This document shows, piece by piece, positions 1 through 8,468 of a stretch of DNA of 64,000 nucleotides. A model generated the notes under the pieces. That model did no database searches. It had not been told where the DNA came from and saw nothing but the letters and a program-made list of their open reading frames with translations. The stretch lies in NCBI RefSeq assembly GCF_014982725.1, contig NZ_JADCJZ010000001.1:620001-684000 (forward strand). Reading direction: 5' to 3'. How positions within the stretch are numbered: position 1 is the stretch's first letter; every line of letters begins with the position of its first letter. The position numbers and the translations under genes are program-made. The stretch is from Thermophilibacter gallinarum. Its GTDB lineage: Bacteria > Actinomycetota > Coriobacteriia > Coriobacteriales > Atopobiaceae.

Positions 1-540
1 CTGATCATCGGCGGCGGCATGGCCTACACCTTCTTCCTCGCTCAGGGCATGAGCGTCGGCCTCTCCCTCAAGGAGGAGGACTGGGTCGAGCGCGCCGGCG
101 AGATGCTGAAGAAGGCCGAGGAGAAGGGCGTCAAGATCCTCCTCCCGATCGACAACCGCGTCGCCGACCACTTCGGCGAGGACGCCGTGCCGGAGGTCGT
201 CTCCTCCGACGCCATCCCCGACGACCGTGAGGGCATGGACATCGGCCCCGAGACCGAGAAGCTCTACGCCGATGCCGTCAAGGCCGCCAAGACCGTCTTC
301 TGGAACGGCCCGATGGGCGTCTTCGAGTTCGACAACTTCGCCCACGGCACCGAGGCCGTCGCCCGCGCCATCGCGGACTCCGACTGCACCTCGATCATCG
401 GCGGCGGCGACTCCGTCGCGGCCATCAACAAGTTCGGCCTGGCCGACAAGATGAGCTGGATCTCCACCGGCGGTGGCGCTTCCATGGAGCTCGTCGAGGG
501 CAAGGCCCTTCCCGGAGTGGAGGCGCTTCTCGATGCGTAA
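1..540 (+). CDS. pgk: Phosphoglycerate kinase, C-terminal part (5' end outside window)
   Basis: The reading frame is open from the first base and ends with TAA at 538-540, so only the last ~180 residues of an enzyme of about 400 are present. It carries the PGK C-domain features: a [16 protein letters not shown]-like segment at the very start, the [17 protein letters not shown] nucleotide-binding stretch near residue 100, and the GGGDSVAA and [13 protein letters not shown] motifs at the end. PGK makes ATP from 1,3-bisphosphoglycerate in cytosolic glycolysis. Its last codons overlap the start of tpiA, so the two are translationally coupled, and gap is probably upstream. The final residues use CTT-CTC-G, an instance of the recurrent word described in the findings. 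Confidence 0.96.
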   Translation: MIIGGGMAYTFFLAQGMSVGLSLKEEDWVERAGEMLKKAEEKGVKILLPIDNRVADHFGEDAVPEVVSSDAIPDDREGMDIGPETEKLYADAVKAAKTVFWNGPMGVFEFDNFAHGTEAVARAIADSDCTSIIGGGDSVAAINKFGLADKMSWISTGGGASMELVEGKALPGVEALLDA

Positions 541-1300
541 GAGGATGATTGCTGGCAACTGGAAGATGAACAAGACCTACAGCGAGGGCATCGTCCTCGC
601 CCAGGGTCTTGCCGACGAGCTCAAGGACGGCACCGGCGACGTCGACGTCGTCGTCTGCCCGCCCGCCGTCGACCTCAAGGGCGTCTCTGAGGTCATCGAG
701 CAGACGAGCGCCCCGTTCGCGCTCGGCGCGCAGAACGTCTACTGGGAGGAGTCCGGCGCCTACACCGGCGAGACCGCTCCCAACATGCTCGAGGCCGTGG
801 GCGCCACCTACTGCGTGATCGGCCACTCCGAGCGCCGCGACTACTTCGGCGAGACGGACGAGGACGTGAACAAGAAGGCCAAGGCCCTCATGGCTCACGG
901 CATCGTGCCGATCTCCTGCTGCGGCGAGTCCCTCGAGGTCCGCGAGGCCGGCAAGCACGTCGAGTTCGTCGTCGACCAGATCAAGAAGGACACCGAGGGC
1001 CTCGAGATCACCGACCCCTCCAAGTACGTGATCGCCTACGAGCCCATCTGGGCCATCGGCACCGGCAAGACCGCCACGGCCGACGACGCCCAGGAGGTCT
1101 GCGGCGCCATCCGCGCGACCCTCGTCGAGGTCTTCGGCGAGGAGATCGCCTCTGGCATCCGCGTCCTCTACGGCGGCTCCGCCAAGCCCGAGAACATCGC
1201 CGGCTTCCTCGAGAAGGAGGATGTCGACGGCGCGCTCGTCGGCGGCGCCTCCCTCGTGGCCGAGAGCTTCGCCGCGATGGTCAAGAGCGCCATGGCGTAG
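533..1300 (+). CDS. tpiA: Triosephosphate isomerase
   Basis: 255 residues, the normal length. It interconverts dihydroxyacetone phosphate and glyceraldehyde 3-phosphate in the cytosol. Visible catalytic residues are Lys11 (GNWKMNK), His98 (IGHSERR) and Glu170 ([11 protein letters not shown]), with the C-terminal phosphate-binding GGS and GGAS loops. The start at 533 is chosen because [13 protein letters not shown] is the family N-terminus; a longer in-frame start at 473 would lie deep inside pgk. The ATG overlaps the pgk stop by 8 bp. A strong terminator follows directly, so pgk-tpiA form the end of a glycolytic operon. Confidence 0.97.
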   Translation: MRKRMIAGNWKMNKTYSEGIVLAQGLADELKDGTGDVDVVVCPPAVDLKGVSEVIEQTSAPFALGAQNVYWEESGAYTGETAPNMLEAVGATYCVIGHSERRDYFGETDEDVNKKAKALMAHGIVPISCCGESLEVREAGKHVEFVVDQIKKDTEGLEITDPSKYVIAYEPIWAIGTGKTATADDAQEVCGAIRATLVEVFGEEIASGIRVLYGGSAKPENIAGFLEKEDVDGALVGGASLVAESFAAMVKSAMA

Positions 1301-1323
1301 TCCTTCTCGACATGCGTTGAGGC

Positions 1324-1351
1324 GGGGCCCGGATTCGTCCGGGCCCCTTTT
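1324..1351 (+). terminator. Rho-independent terminator after tpiA
   Basis: Perfect GC stem GGGGCCCGGA / TCCGGGCCCC with a 4-nt loop, followed by TTTT. It lies 23 bp past the tpiA stop codon and separates the glycolytic operon from the repeat array downstream. Confidence 0.9.
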
Positions 1352-1370
1352 CTGTCGGGCTCCTGCAGGT

Positions 1371-1602
1371 GTCCCGGAATCGGCGATGTTCCCTGCGAAG
1401 GCAGAGGGCGCGTCCTGGAATTGGCGATGTTCCCCGCCCGGAGACGCGTACGGGCGACCTCGGGGCGAGAACCCCGCCAATTCCGGGACGGTGGGGCGAG
1501 AAACCCCGTGTTTCTCGGACGGGTTCTTCTCGCCCGTGGAGAAGGTCGCCGATTCCGAGACGCACGCAGGTCGTTTACGGAGAACCTCGCCGATTTTGGG
1601 AC
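1371..1602. repeat. Mirror-image repeat array, type I, copy 1
   Basis: Between the tpiA terminator and secG. Two forward copies of a ~24-26 bp unit (core GTCC-GGAAT-GGCGATGTTCCC) begin at 1371 and 1412, 41 bp apart. Four inverted copies (core GAGAA-CGCCGATTC-GAC) end at 1489, 1520, 1561 and 1602, so they are spaced 31, 41 and 41 bp. Sequences between units are not conserved. The word CTTCTCGCC occurs between the second and third inverted copies. Where two further forward copies would sit in the other arrays there is instead the tpiA terminator. This 418-bp gap (1301-1718) otherwise holds only the secG promoter region, with a TACCAT -10 candidate at 1677-1682. Confidence 0.85.
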
Positions 1603-1718
1603 ACGGCCCACTCCCGGCGCCAGGCGAGAAGAACGTGGAGGACAGGCGAGAAGGACGTGCGCCCCAGAATCTGTGCTACCATTACCAACTGCTATGAATC
1701 TGTCCTGAAGGAGCCTCA

Positions 1719-1970
1719 GTGAACCCGCTCAACGTCATCCTCACCATCCTGCTGTTCCTCTCCGGTGCGCTCACCGTGATCCTCGTGCTCATGCACTCCG
1801 GCAAGGGCACCGGCGTCTCGGAGATGATCGCGTCGTCGCTCTACAACTCCGGCACCGGCTCGGGCGTGCTCGAGAAGAACCTCAACCGCCTCACCGTGAT
1901 CACCACGGTGGTCTTCGTCCTGTGCGTGGTCGTCATGGCCCTGACGTTCCCCACCGGCACGCTCGGCTAG
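1719..1970 (+). CDS. secG: Protein-export membrane protein SecG
   Basis: 83 residues with two hydrophobic segments (about 3-22 and 52-72) separated by a short polar loop containing SGKGTGVSE, the SecG layout. It is the small accessory subunit of the SecYEG translocon and aids SecA-driven export. GTG start at 1719 with AAGGAG 6 bp upstream. It is a single-gene unit bounded by the repeat array upstream and a strong inverted repeat downstream; a glycolytic neighbour (tpiA) is a common arrangement in Gram-positive bacteria. Confidence 0.9.
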   Translation: MNPLNVILTILLFLSGALTVILVLMHSGKGTGVSEMIASSLYNSGTGSGVLEKNLNRLTVITTVVFVLCVVVMALTFPTGTLG

Positions 1971-1992
1971 GGCGAGAGGACATAGAACCACC

Positions 1993-2030
1993 GCGCCCCC
2001 GGGTGCCGCTCATGCGACGCCCGGGGGCGC
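1993..2030. terminator. Stem-loop after secG
   Basis: GCGCCCCCGGG (1993-2003) pairs perfectly with CCCGGGGGCGC (2020-2030). The stem is very stable, but only AAACGTTTC follows, so it is a terminator without a clean U-tract. Confidence 0.65.
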
Positions 2031-2049
2031 AAACGTTTCAGATGCGTGT

Positions 2050-2154
2050 CGGGACGGAACTTTCGCGCTTTTTTAGAGTAAAGTATCGTCCCGTCAAGGT
2101 AGGGGCGGTAGAAGCCCCTGTCACGGGCCGAGGGACGGGGCAAAAAGTTTGCCC
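2050..2154 (+). promoter_or_regulatory. Structured leader upstream of oppA
   Basis: This AT-richer stretch holds three inverted repeats: CGGGACG 2050-2056 with CGTCCCG 2087-2093, AGGGGC 2101-2106 with GCCCCT 2114-2119, and GGGCAAA 2138-2144 with TTTGCCC 2148-2154, just before the AGGAGGAGGA ribosome-binding site. A TAAAGT -10 candidate lies at 2079-2084. The hairpins could act as an operator or leader control of the abundant binding protein. No known riboswitch was recognised. Confidence 0.4.
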
Positions 2155-2181
2155 GCCTCGTTCATAGGAGGAGGAAACAGT

Positions 2182-3867
2182 ATGGCTCAGGAGAAGATGG
2201 GTGGTGTCACTCGTCGTTCGTTCGTGAAGGGCGGCCTCGCCGCCAGCGCGCTCGCCGTGCTCGCCGGCTGCGGCCAGAAGGGCGGCGGCGAGGCTGCCAC
2301 CGACGGTGAGACCACCGCTGCCACCGGCGGCACCCTTCGCTACTACATCAACAACCCGGTCTGCATCGATCCATTCAACCTGCAGGAGGATCAGGGCACC
2401 CAGGTCGGCTTCCAGCTCTTCGACTCGCTGACCCAGTACAACTTCGAGGAGGGCAAGCTCGAGTGCCTCGCCTGCGAGAGCTATGACGTCAACGACGACG
2501 CCACCGAGTTCACCTTCCACCTGAAGGCCGCCAAGTTCCACGACGGCACCGACGTCAAGGCCGCCAACTGGAAGTACGGCTGGGAGCGCATCGTCAACCC
2601 CGCCACCAACCCCGAGAGCCCTTCGGTCATCGGCTACCACCTCGCCATGGTCGACGGCTATGACGCCCTCGCCGCCGGCGAGGCCGATGAGATGACGGGC
2701 ATCACCTGCCCCGACGACAGCACCCTCGTCGTCAAGCTCTCCTACAGCTACGCTGACTTCCCCTACGTGGCCTCCCACCCGGCGCTGGCCCCCATCCCCG
2801 ACTGCGCCAAGGACATGAGCCAGACCGACTTCGGTCTCGCCCCCGTGGGCAACGGCCCCTTCAAGATGGACGGCGAGTGGGTCGACGGCCAGTACATCAA
2901 CATCGTCCGCTTTGACGACTACTACGGCGACAAGGCCATCCTCGACGGCGTCAACTTCATGATCCAGAAGGACGTGGAGACCGCCTACAAGGAGTTCCAG
3001 GCCGGCAACCTCGACGTCTCCGACGTCCCCGTGGCCTCCCTCGCCTCCGCCGCCGAGACCTACGGCACCTCCGAGGACGGCTACACCATCACCCCGGGCC
3101 ACCAGTTCCTCAACGGCACCGAGCCCTCCACGTACTACCTGACCTGCAACGTCGTTGACGGCCCGTTCGCCGACGTGAACCTGCGTCACGCCGTGTCCAT
3201 GGCCATCAACCGCCAGGCCATCTGCGACACGCTCTTCAACGGCTCCCGTACCCCGGCCGACAACATCGTCCCGCCCGGAATCGACGGCTACGAGGAGGGC
3301 GCGTGGCAGTACTCCAAGTACGACGTCGACGCTGCCAAGGCGATCCTCGACGAGTACTACCCCGCTGACGCCGACGGCAACCGCGGCATCGAGCTCGAGA
3401 TCACCTCTAACCAGGACGGCGGCCACAAGGAGATCATGGACTCCATCATCTCCGACCTCGCTGCCGTGGGCATCTCCTGCGTCGCCAACACGCCCGACTG
3501 GGCCACGGTCCTCGACCTCTACCAGAAGCTCGACTACCAGTTCGGCCGTCTGGGCTGGGTCGCCGACTACCCGATCATGGACAACTTCCTGTTCCCGCTG
3601 TTCTACACCGGCAACGGCGACAACCGCGCCGGCTACAGCAACCCGGATGTCGACGAGAAGCTCATGGCCGCCCGCTCCACCGTTGACGACGCCGAGCGCA
3701 AGGCTGCCCTCCAGGCCGTCAACAAGGAGATTGGTGAGGACATGCCGGTCATCCCGCTGATGTTCTACACGCACACCTGCGTCGGCGGCTCCAACGTGGC
3801 CACCATGTACCTCGACCCGCAGAAGAAGGCCGACCTCTCCAAGGCCCAGCTCGTCAGCGCTGAGTAG
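2182..3867 (+). CDS. oppA: Oligopeptide ABC transporter, substrate-binding lipoprotein
   Basis: 561 residues of the SBP_bac_5 family (OppA/DppA). The N-terminus has a twin-arginine motif (TRRSFVKGG, Arg11-Arg12), a hydrophobic stretch and a lipobox LAGC with Cys30, so it should be exported folded by Tat and then lipidated. TatA is encoded at 50849. A Gly/Ala/Thr-rich linker leads into the mature domain, which carries the family stretches around RYYINNPVCIDPFNLQ and NVVDGPFADVNLRHAVSMAI. The start at 2182 is set by AGGAGGAGGA and the signal peptide; an earlier in-frame ATG at 2149 would add residues before the signal. It captures peptides outside the membrane for OppBCDF. Confidence 0.94.
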   Translation: MAQEKMGGVTRRSFVKGGLAASALAVLAGCGQKGGGEAATDGETTAATGGTLRYYINNPVCIDPFNLQEDQGTQVGFQLFDSLTQYNFEEGKLECLACESYDVNDDATEFTFHLKAAKFHDGTDVKAANWKYGWERIVNPATNPESPSVIGYHLAMVDGYDALAAGEADEMTGITCPDDSTLVVKLSYSYADFPYVASHPALAPIPDCAKDMSQTDFGLAPVGNGPFKMDGEWVDGQYINIVRFDDYYGDKAILDGVNFMIQKDVETAYKEFQAGNLDVSDVPVASLASAAETYGTSEDGYTITPGHQFLNGTEPSTYYLTCNVVDGPFADVNLRHAVSMAINRQAICDTLFNGSRTPADNIVPPGIDGYEEGAWQYSKYDVDAAKAILDEYYPADADGNRGIELEITSNQDGGHKEIMDSIISDLAAVGISCVANTPDWATVLDLYQKLDYQFGRLGWVADYPIMDNFLFPLFYTGNGDNRAGYSNPDVDEKLMAARSTVDDAERKAALQAVNKEIGEDMPVIPLMFYTHTCVGGSNVATMYLDPQKKADLSKAQLVSAE

Positions 3868-3893
3868 CTTTGGTGGAGAAGGGCTTCTAAAGA

Positions 3894-3899
3894 TATAAT
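3894..3899 (+). promoter_or_regulatory. Perfect -10 box between oppA and oppB
   Basis: TATAAT at 3894-3899, with a weak TTGGTG -35 candidate at 3870-3875 (18-bp spacing). It precedes the terminator at 3918, so it could supply attenuated transcription to oppBCDF independent of oppA. Confidence 0.5.
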
Positions 3900-3917
3900 T
3901 TCGATTATGTCTGTGCA

Positions 3918-3953
3918 GGGCGCCCGTCCTCGTGGATGGGCGCCCGCCTTTTG
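3918..3953 (+). terminator. Intercistronic terminator between oppA and oppB
   Basis: GGGCGCCCGTCC / GGATGGGCGCCC stem (3918-3945) followed shortly by CCTTTTG. A terminator here explains how OppA can be made in excess over the membrane and ATPase subunits, a usual arrangement for binding-protein operons. Confidence 0.8.
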
Positions 3954-3979
3954 ATGGAATAGGTAGCAGGGAGAAGTCT

Positions 3980-5017
3980 ATGGGGAAGTACATATTGAAG
4001 CGCGTGCTTCAATTCATCCCTGTCTTCATCGGCGTGACGATCATTCTGTTCGCCATGAAGGCAATCGTGCCCGGTGACCCGATCTCGATGATCACCGGCG
4101 GCCGTGCTGTGCCCGAGCAGACGCGCCTTCAGCTCGAGGTTCAGAACAACATGATCTACGGCGACGAGAACGGTCAGCCGATCTACGACGAGAACGGCGA
4201 CACCATTCCCGTCCCCATCTGGGAGCAGTACATCCGCTACATGGACGACCTTCTCCATGGCGACCTGGGTACCTCCTACTCCAAGAAGCGCCCGGTCACG
4301 GACATCTTCGCCGAGAAGTACCCCTACACGATCCGCCTCGCCGCCTGCGCCATCTGCCTGGAGGCGGTCATGGGTATCGGCGCCGGCCTCATCTCGGCCG
4401 TCAAGCGCTACTCGTTCTGGGACGTCCTCGTGACGCTCGTGACCTCGGTGCTCGTCGCCGTCCCGGCGTTCTGGCTCGGCATGATCCTGCAGCTGATCTT
4501 TGGCATCTGGCTCAAGAACATCACCGGCGGTGCCTTCTCGATGCCCATCTCCGGCGCGGGCGGGCCGACCTCCCCGTACCAGGACTTCATGCACTACATC
4601 CTGCCGGCGTTCACGCTCGCGGCGGTCTCCACGGCCTACACCGCGCGCATCATGCGCTCGCAGCTGCTTGACGTCCTCAACCAGGACTACATCCGCACGG
4701 CCAAGGCCAAGGGTCTCTCCAACCGCGCAGTCATCGTGCACCACGCCCTCAAGAACGCCCTCATCCCCGTCGTCACCTACATCGGCATCGACTTCGGCGC
4801 GATGATGGCGGGCGCAATCCTCACCGAGACGGTCTTCAACTGGCCGGGCGTCGGCTACGAGATCTACCGCGCGATCTCCGCGCGCGACTGGCCGCTCGTC
4901 ATGGGCGGCGTGACGATCATCATCGTGGTCGTCATGGTCATCAACCTGATCGTCGACATCAGCTATGCCTTCCTTGATCCTCGCATCAGGCTGGGTAGCA
5001 GCAAGAGCGAAGACTAG
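3980..5017 (+). CDS. oppB: Oligopeptide ABC transporter permease OppB
   Basis: 345 residues with about six membrane helices; the first covers residues 10-28. Near the C-terminus it has the permease coupling (EAA) region, RTAKAKGLSNRAVIVHHALKNALIP, which docks onto the ATPases. An extracytoplasmic insertion (about residues 50-90) is rich in Asp and Asn. The start at 3980 follows AGGGAGAAG by 6 bp and gives the family N-terminus MGKYILKRVLQ; an upstream ATG at 3932 lies inside the terminator and is rejected. OppC follows after 11 bp. Confidence 0.95.
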   Translation: MGKYILKRVLQFIPVFIGVTIILFAMKAIVPGDPISMITGGRAVPEQTRLQLEVQNNMIYGDENGQPIYDENGDTIPVPIWEQYIRYMDDLLHGDLGTSYSKKRPVTDIFAEKYPYTIRLAACAICLEAVMGIGAGLISAVKRYSFWDVLVTLVTSVLVAVPAFWLGMILQLIFGIWLKNITGGAFSMPISGAGGPTSPYQDFMHYILPAFTLAAVSTAYTARIMRSQLLDVLNQDYIRTAKAKGLSNRAVIVHHALKNALIPVVTYIGIDFGAMMAGAILTETVFNWPGVGYEIYRAISARDWPLVMGGVTIIIVVVMVINLIVDISYAFLDPRIRLGSSKSED

Positions 5018-5028
5018 GAGGGGAGAGC

Positions 5029-5982
5029 ATGCTGTATCCGAGCCCCACTCAGAAGCTGGGCATGGAGGCCACGGCAGAGGCCGTGGCACAGGAGCACGAC
5101 AAGGGCAGCGGCGCCTCGCGCACGCTCTGGGGTGACGCCTGGAGGCGCCTGCGCCAGAACAAGCTCGCCATCATCGCCGCCGTCTGGATCATCTTCGTCG
5201 CCCTCGTCGCCATCACGGCCGACCTCTGGGCGCCGCAGCTCCTCGGCTCGCCGACGGCGGCCGACACCACCCAGATGGCCGCGCAGTCGCTGCAGCCGCC
5301 CTCGCTCGAGCACCCGTTCGGCACCGACGTCACCGGCCGCGACATCCTCGTCCGCGTGATCTACGGCGCCCGCATCTCGCTCACCATCGGTCTTCTCGCC
5401 ACCGCGATCTCCACGGCGATCGGCCTCGTGATGGGCGCCCTCGCGGCCTACTACGGCGGCATCTGGGACACCATCATCATGCGCGCCGCCGACATCTTCC
5501 TGGCCTTCCCGTACGTGCTCTTCGTCCTGTGCCTGATCGCGGCCCTGGGCCAGAGCATCACGAACGTGTTCGTGGCCATCGGCATCCTCGGCTGGCCGAG
5601 CATCGCGCGCGTCTTCCGCTCCGCGATCCTCTCGGTCAAGGAGAACGACTACGTCGACGCGGCCCGTGCGATGGGCGCCTCCGACGCGCGCATCATCGCC
5701 CGCCACATCTTCCCCAACTCCGTGGCGTCCATCGTCGTCTACGCGACGATGAACATCGGCTCCGCCATCCTGTCTGAGGCGGCCATTTCCTTCCTCGGCA
5801 TGGGCGTCCAGCCGCCCAACCCCTCCTGGGGCATCATGATCCAGGACGGCCAGGCCTACCTCATGACGGCCCCCTGGCTCATGATCATGCCGGGTCTCGC
5901 GATCCTCTCCACCGTGCTCGCCTTCACGCTGCTCGGTGACGGTCTGCGCGACGCCCTCGACGTCAAGATGAAGGATGCATGA
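5029..5982 (+). CDS. oppC: Oligopeptide ABC transporter permease OppC
   Basis: 317 residues. It has a cytoplasmic N-terminal tail, a first helix around 45-65, then the HPFGTDVTGRDILVRVIYGARISL signature of DppC/OppC proteins and the coupling region DAARAMGASDARIIARHIFPN. It pairs with OppB to form the membrane channel. RBS AGGAGGGGAGAG precedes the ATG at 5029. Its stop codon overlaps the oppD start, showing translational coupling. Confidence 0.95.
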   Translation: MLYPSPTQKLGMEATAEAVAQEHDKGSGASRTLWGDAWRRLRQNKLAIIAAVWIIFVALVAITADLWAPQLLGSPTAADTTQMAAQSLQPPSLEHPFGTDVTGRDILVRVIYGARISLTIGLLATAISTAIGLVMGALAAYYGGIWDTIIMRAADIFLAFPYVLFVLCLIAALGQSITNVFVAIGILGWPSIARVFRSAILSVKENDYVDAARAMGASDARIIARHIFPNSVASIVVYATMNIGSAILSEAAISFLGMGVQPPNPSWGIMIQDGQAYLMTAPWLMIMPGLAILSTVLAFTLLGDGLRDALDVKMKDA

Positions 5983-7109
5983 TGGCAAAGAAGAAGAACG
6001 ATTACGTCGACCTCAAGACGCAGCCCATCCCCGAGGGGCACCACCTGCTCGAGGTCGACAACCTCAAGATGTTTTTCCACACCGAGGACGGCGTGGTCAA
6101 GGCCGTCAACGGCGTCTCCTACACGCTCGACCGCGGCGAGACCCTCGGCGTCGTCGGCGAGTCCGGCTCCGGCAAGTCCGTGACGCACATGACCATCATG
6201 GGCCTCATCGACATGCCCCCGGGGAAGATCGAGGAGGGTGACGTCCGCTACCGCGGCCGCTCGCTGCTCGAGATGAGCGAGCAGGAGATGCAGCACATCC
6301 GCGGCAACGACATCGCCATGATCTTCCAGGACCCCATGACCTCCCTGAACCCGGTCTACAAGATCGGCCGTCAGGTGGGCGAGGGCCTGCGCCTGCACCG
6401 CGGCTACTCCAAGAAGGAGGCCCTCGAGCGCGCGACCGAGCTGCTGCGCCTCGTGGGCATCCCGTCCCCGGAGAAGCGCGTCAACGAGTACCCGCACCAG
6501 TTCTCCGGCGGCATGCGCCAGCGCGTCATGATCGCCATGGCGCTGGCCTGCGACCCCGACATCCTCATCGCTGACGAGCCCACCACGGCCCTGGACGTCA
6601 CCATCCAGGCCCAGATCATCGAGCTCATGAAGGAGATGCAGGAGAAGAACGGCAACGCCATCATCATGATTACCCACGACCTGGGTGTCGTCGCCGACAT
6701 GGCCGACAAGATCATGGTCATGTACGCCGGTCGCCCGGTCGAGTTCGGCACCGCGGACGAGATCTTCTACGAGAGTCGCCACCCCTACACCTGGGGCCTC
6801 ATCCGCTCGATCCCCGAGCAGGCGATCGACGAGAAGAAGCCGCTCACGCCGATCCACGGCAACCCGCCCTCGCTCGTGAACCTGCCCTCCGGCTGCCCGT
6901 TCGCGCCGAGGTGCCCCTACGCCGTGGACATCTGCCACCAGAAGGAGCCCGAGCACATCGTCACCGAGACCGGCCACTACTCGGCCTGCCACTTCGCCGA
7001 TGACCCCGAGTTCCTCAAGTTCGCGCCCGACACCTCCCGCTCCCGCGGGAAGATCGCCACGGGCATGCCCGACACGCTCGACCCCGACCTGACGGGAGGT
7101 GAGGCCTAA
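5979..7109 (+). CDS. oppD: Oligopeptide ABC transporter ATPase OppD
   Basis: 376 residues. Walker A is GESGSGKS (about residue 60), the signature is FSGGMRQR, Walker B is [12 protein letters not shown] and the switch His lies in MITHDLG. The C-terminal oligo-HPY region carries [14 protein letters not shown], which in this family binds an iron-sulfur cluster. It energises peptide import together with OppF. ATG at 5979 overlaps the oppC stop; a second ATG at 5982 is equally possible. The first ~20 residues are lysine-rich. Confidence 0.95.
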   Translation: MMAKKKNDYVDLKTQPIPEGHHLLEVDNLKMFFHTEDGVVKAVNGVSYTLDRGETLGVVGESGSGKSVTHMTIMGLIDMPPGKIEEGDVRYRGRSLLEMSEQEMQHIRGNDIAMIFQDPMTSLNPVYKIGRQVGEGLRLHRGYSKKEALERATELLRLVGIPSPEKRVNEYPHQFSGGMRQRVMIAMALACDPDILIADEPTTALDVTIQAQIIELMKEMQEKNGNAIIMITHDLGVVADMADKIMVMYAGRPVEFGTADEIFYESRHPYTWGLIRSIPEQAIDEKKPLTPIHGNPPSLVNLPSGCPFAPRCPYAVDICHQKEPEHIVTETGHYSACHFADDPEFLKFAPDTSRSRGKIATGMPDTLDPDLTGGEA

Positions 7110-8135
7110 ATGACCGACACCACGAAGGAGCCTCTGCTCAAGGTCGAGCACCTCTCCAAGGAGTTCCCCGCCGAGTCCGGCATGATCGCCGGCCGCTTCT
7201 CCAAGCGCGTCGTCTCGGCCGTCAAGGACATCTCCTTCGAGATCTACCCCGGTGAGACCTTCGGCCTGGTCGGCGAGTCCGGCTGCGGCAAGTCCACCAC
7301 CGGCCGCTCCATCATGCGCCTCACCAACCCCACCGCGGGACACGTGTACTTCGAGGGCAAGGACGTCGCCCAGATGAACAGCAAGGAGCTCAAGGCCATG
7401 CGCCGCGAGATGCAGTTCGTCTTCCAGGACCCGCAGGCGTCGCTGAACCCCCGCATGACGATCGGCGAGATCGTCTCCGAGCCGATGGTCATCCACGGCA
7501 TCGGGACCAAGGAGGAGCGCATCGAGCGCGTCCGCGAGCTTCTCGACGTCGTCGGCCTAAACCCGGAGCACATCAACCGCTACCCGCACGAGTTCTCCGG
7601 CGGCCAGCGCCAGCGCATCGGCATCGCCCGCGCCTTCGCCCTGCGCCCCAAGCTCATCATCTGCGACGAGCCCGTCTCGGCGCTCGACGTGTCCATCCAG
7701 GCGCAGGTCCTGAACCTCCTCAAGGACCTGCAGGACCACTTCGGGACGGCGTACCTCTTCATCGCCCACGACCTCTCCGTCGTGCAGCACATCTCCGACC
7801 GCGTGGCCGTGATGTACCTCGGCAAGATCGTCGAGATCTCCGACTGGAAGACGCTCTACACCGAGCCGCACCACCCCTACACGCAGTCGCTGCTCTCGGC
7901 CGTCCCGGTGCCCGACCCGGACGTCCAGAAGACGCGCAAGCGCATCATCCTCCCGGGTGACCCGCCCTCGCCGATCGACCCGCCGAGCGGCTGCCGCTTC
8001 CACACGCGCTGCCCGATCGCCCAGGCCGTCTGCTCCGAGGAGCAGCCCGAGCTGCGCGAGGTCGCGCCGGGTCACTTCTGCGCGTGCCACTGCGCGGCCG
8101 TGAACCCGATCAAGGAGACCTCGATCGAGCTTTAG
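7110..8135 (+). CDS. oppF: Oligopeptide ABC transporter ATPase OppF
   Basis: 341 residues. Walker [10 protein letters not shown], signature [14 protein letters not shown], Walker [13 protein letters not shown] and switch IAHDLSVV are all intact, with the C-terminal oligo-HPY motif [14 protein letters not shown]. It begins directly after the oppD stop (TAAATG), with GGGAGGTGAGG as the ribosome-binding site inside oppD. It is the last gene of the opp operon; a strong terminator follows. Confidence 0.95.
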   Translation: MTDTTKEPLLKVEHLSKEFPAESGMIAGRFSKRVVSAVKDISFEIYPGETFGLVGESGCGKSTTGRSIMRLTNPTAGHVYFEGKDVAQMNSKELKAMRREMQFVFQDPQASLNPRMTIGEIVSEPMVIHGIGTKEERIERVRELLDVVGLNPEHINRYPHEFSGGQRQRIGIARAFALRPKLIICDEPVSALDVSIQAQVLNLLKDLQDHFGTAYLFIAHDLSVVQHISDRVAVMYLGKIVEISDWKTLYTEPHHPYTQSLLSAVPVPDPDVQKTRKRIILPGDPPSPIDPPSGCRFHTRCPIAQAVCSEEQPELREVAPGHFCACHCAAVNPIKETSIEL

Positions 8136-8166
8136 GCCCGTGGTTCTTCTCGGCTCTGTGAAGCCT

Positions 8167-8200
8167 GGCGCCCCCGTCCTAGCGCGGGGGCGCCATTTTT
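8167..8200 (+). terminator. Rho-independent terminator of the opp operon
   Basis: GGCGCCCCC (8167-8175) pairs with GGGGGCGCC (8186-8194), followed by ATTTTT. Confidence 0.92.
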
Positions 8201-8211
8201 CAAATTGGGGC

Positions 8212-8240
8212 TTGCGCCGGATGGGGGAGTGGTGCATACT
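8212..8240 (+). promoter_or_regulatory. Promoter of tRNA-Leu
   Basis: TTGCGC at 8212-8217 and CATACT at 8235-8240 with 17-bp spacing. The -35 hexamer is identical to that of the tRNA-Gly promoter at 11593. Confidence 0.6.
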
Positions 8241-8267
8241 ATCCCTTGCGCGAAAGCGCAGTGACAA

Positions 8268-8358
8268 GTCGGAGTGGCGGAATTGGCAGACGCGCTAGCT
8301 TGAGGTGCTAGTGACTGACTAAAAGGTCGTGCGGGTTCAAGTCCCGCCTCCGACACCA
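8268..8358 (+). tRNA. tRNA-Leu (anticodon GAG)
   Basis: Acceptor stem GTCGGAG / CTCCGAC, a class II long variable arm, anticodon stem CTAGC / GCTAG with loop TTGAGGT giving GAG at 8302-8304, T-arm GGTTCAA, and an encoded CCA at 8356-8358. It reads CUC and CUU codons. CUC is the dominant leucine codon here beside CUG. Confidence 0.96.
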
Positions 8359-8367
8359 CGAAGGTAC

Positions 8368-8392
8368 ACGGGCCCCGAAAGGGGCCCGTTTT
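8368..8392 (+). terminator. Terminator after tRNA-Leu
   Basis: ACGGGCCCC / GGGGCCCGT stem with a GAAA tetraloop followed by TTTT. Confidence 0.93.
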
Positions 8393-8468
8393 CGTATGCG
8401 GACGGGCCTGCGGGCCTGCGGCGTCCCGTGGTACGCTAGCCGAGAGGAACCGCGACGAGGGGGCTCGC

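Noticed and set aside
2038-3993. A 651-residue minus-strand frame opposite oppA
   Set aside because: It runs through the oppA leader and lipoprotein gene and is Val/Gly/Asp-rich without recognisable domains.
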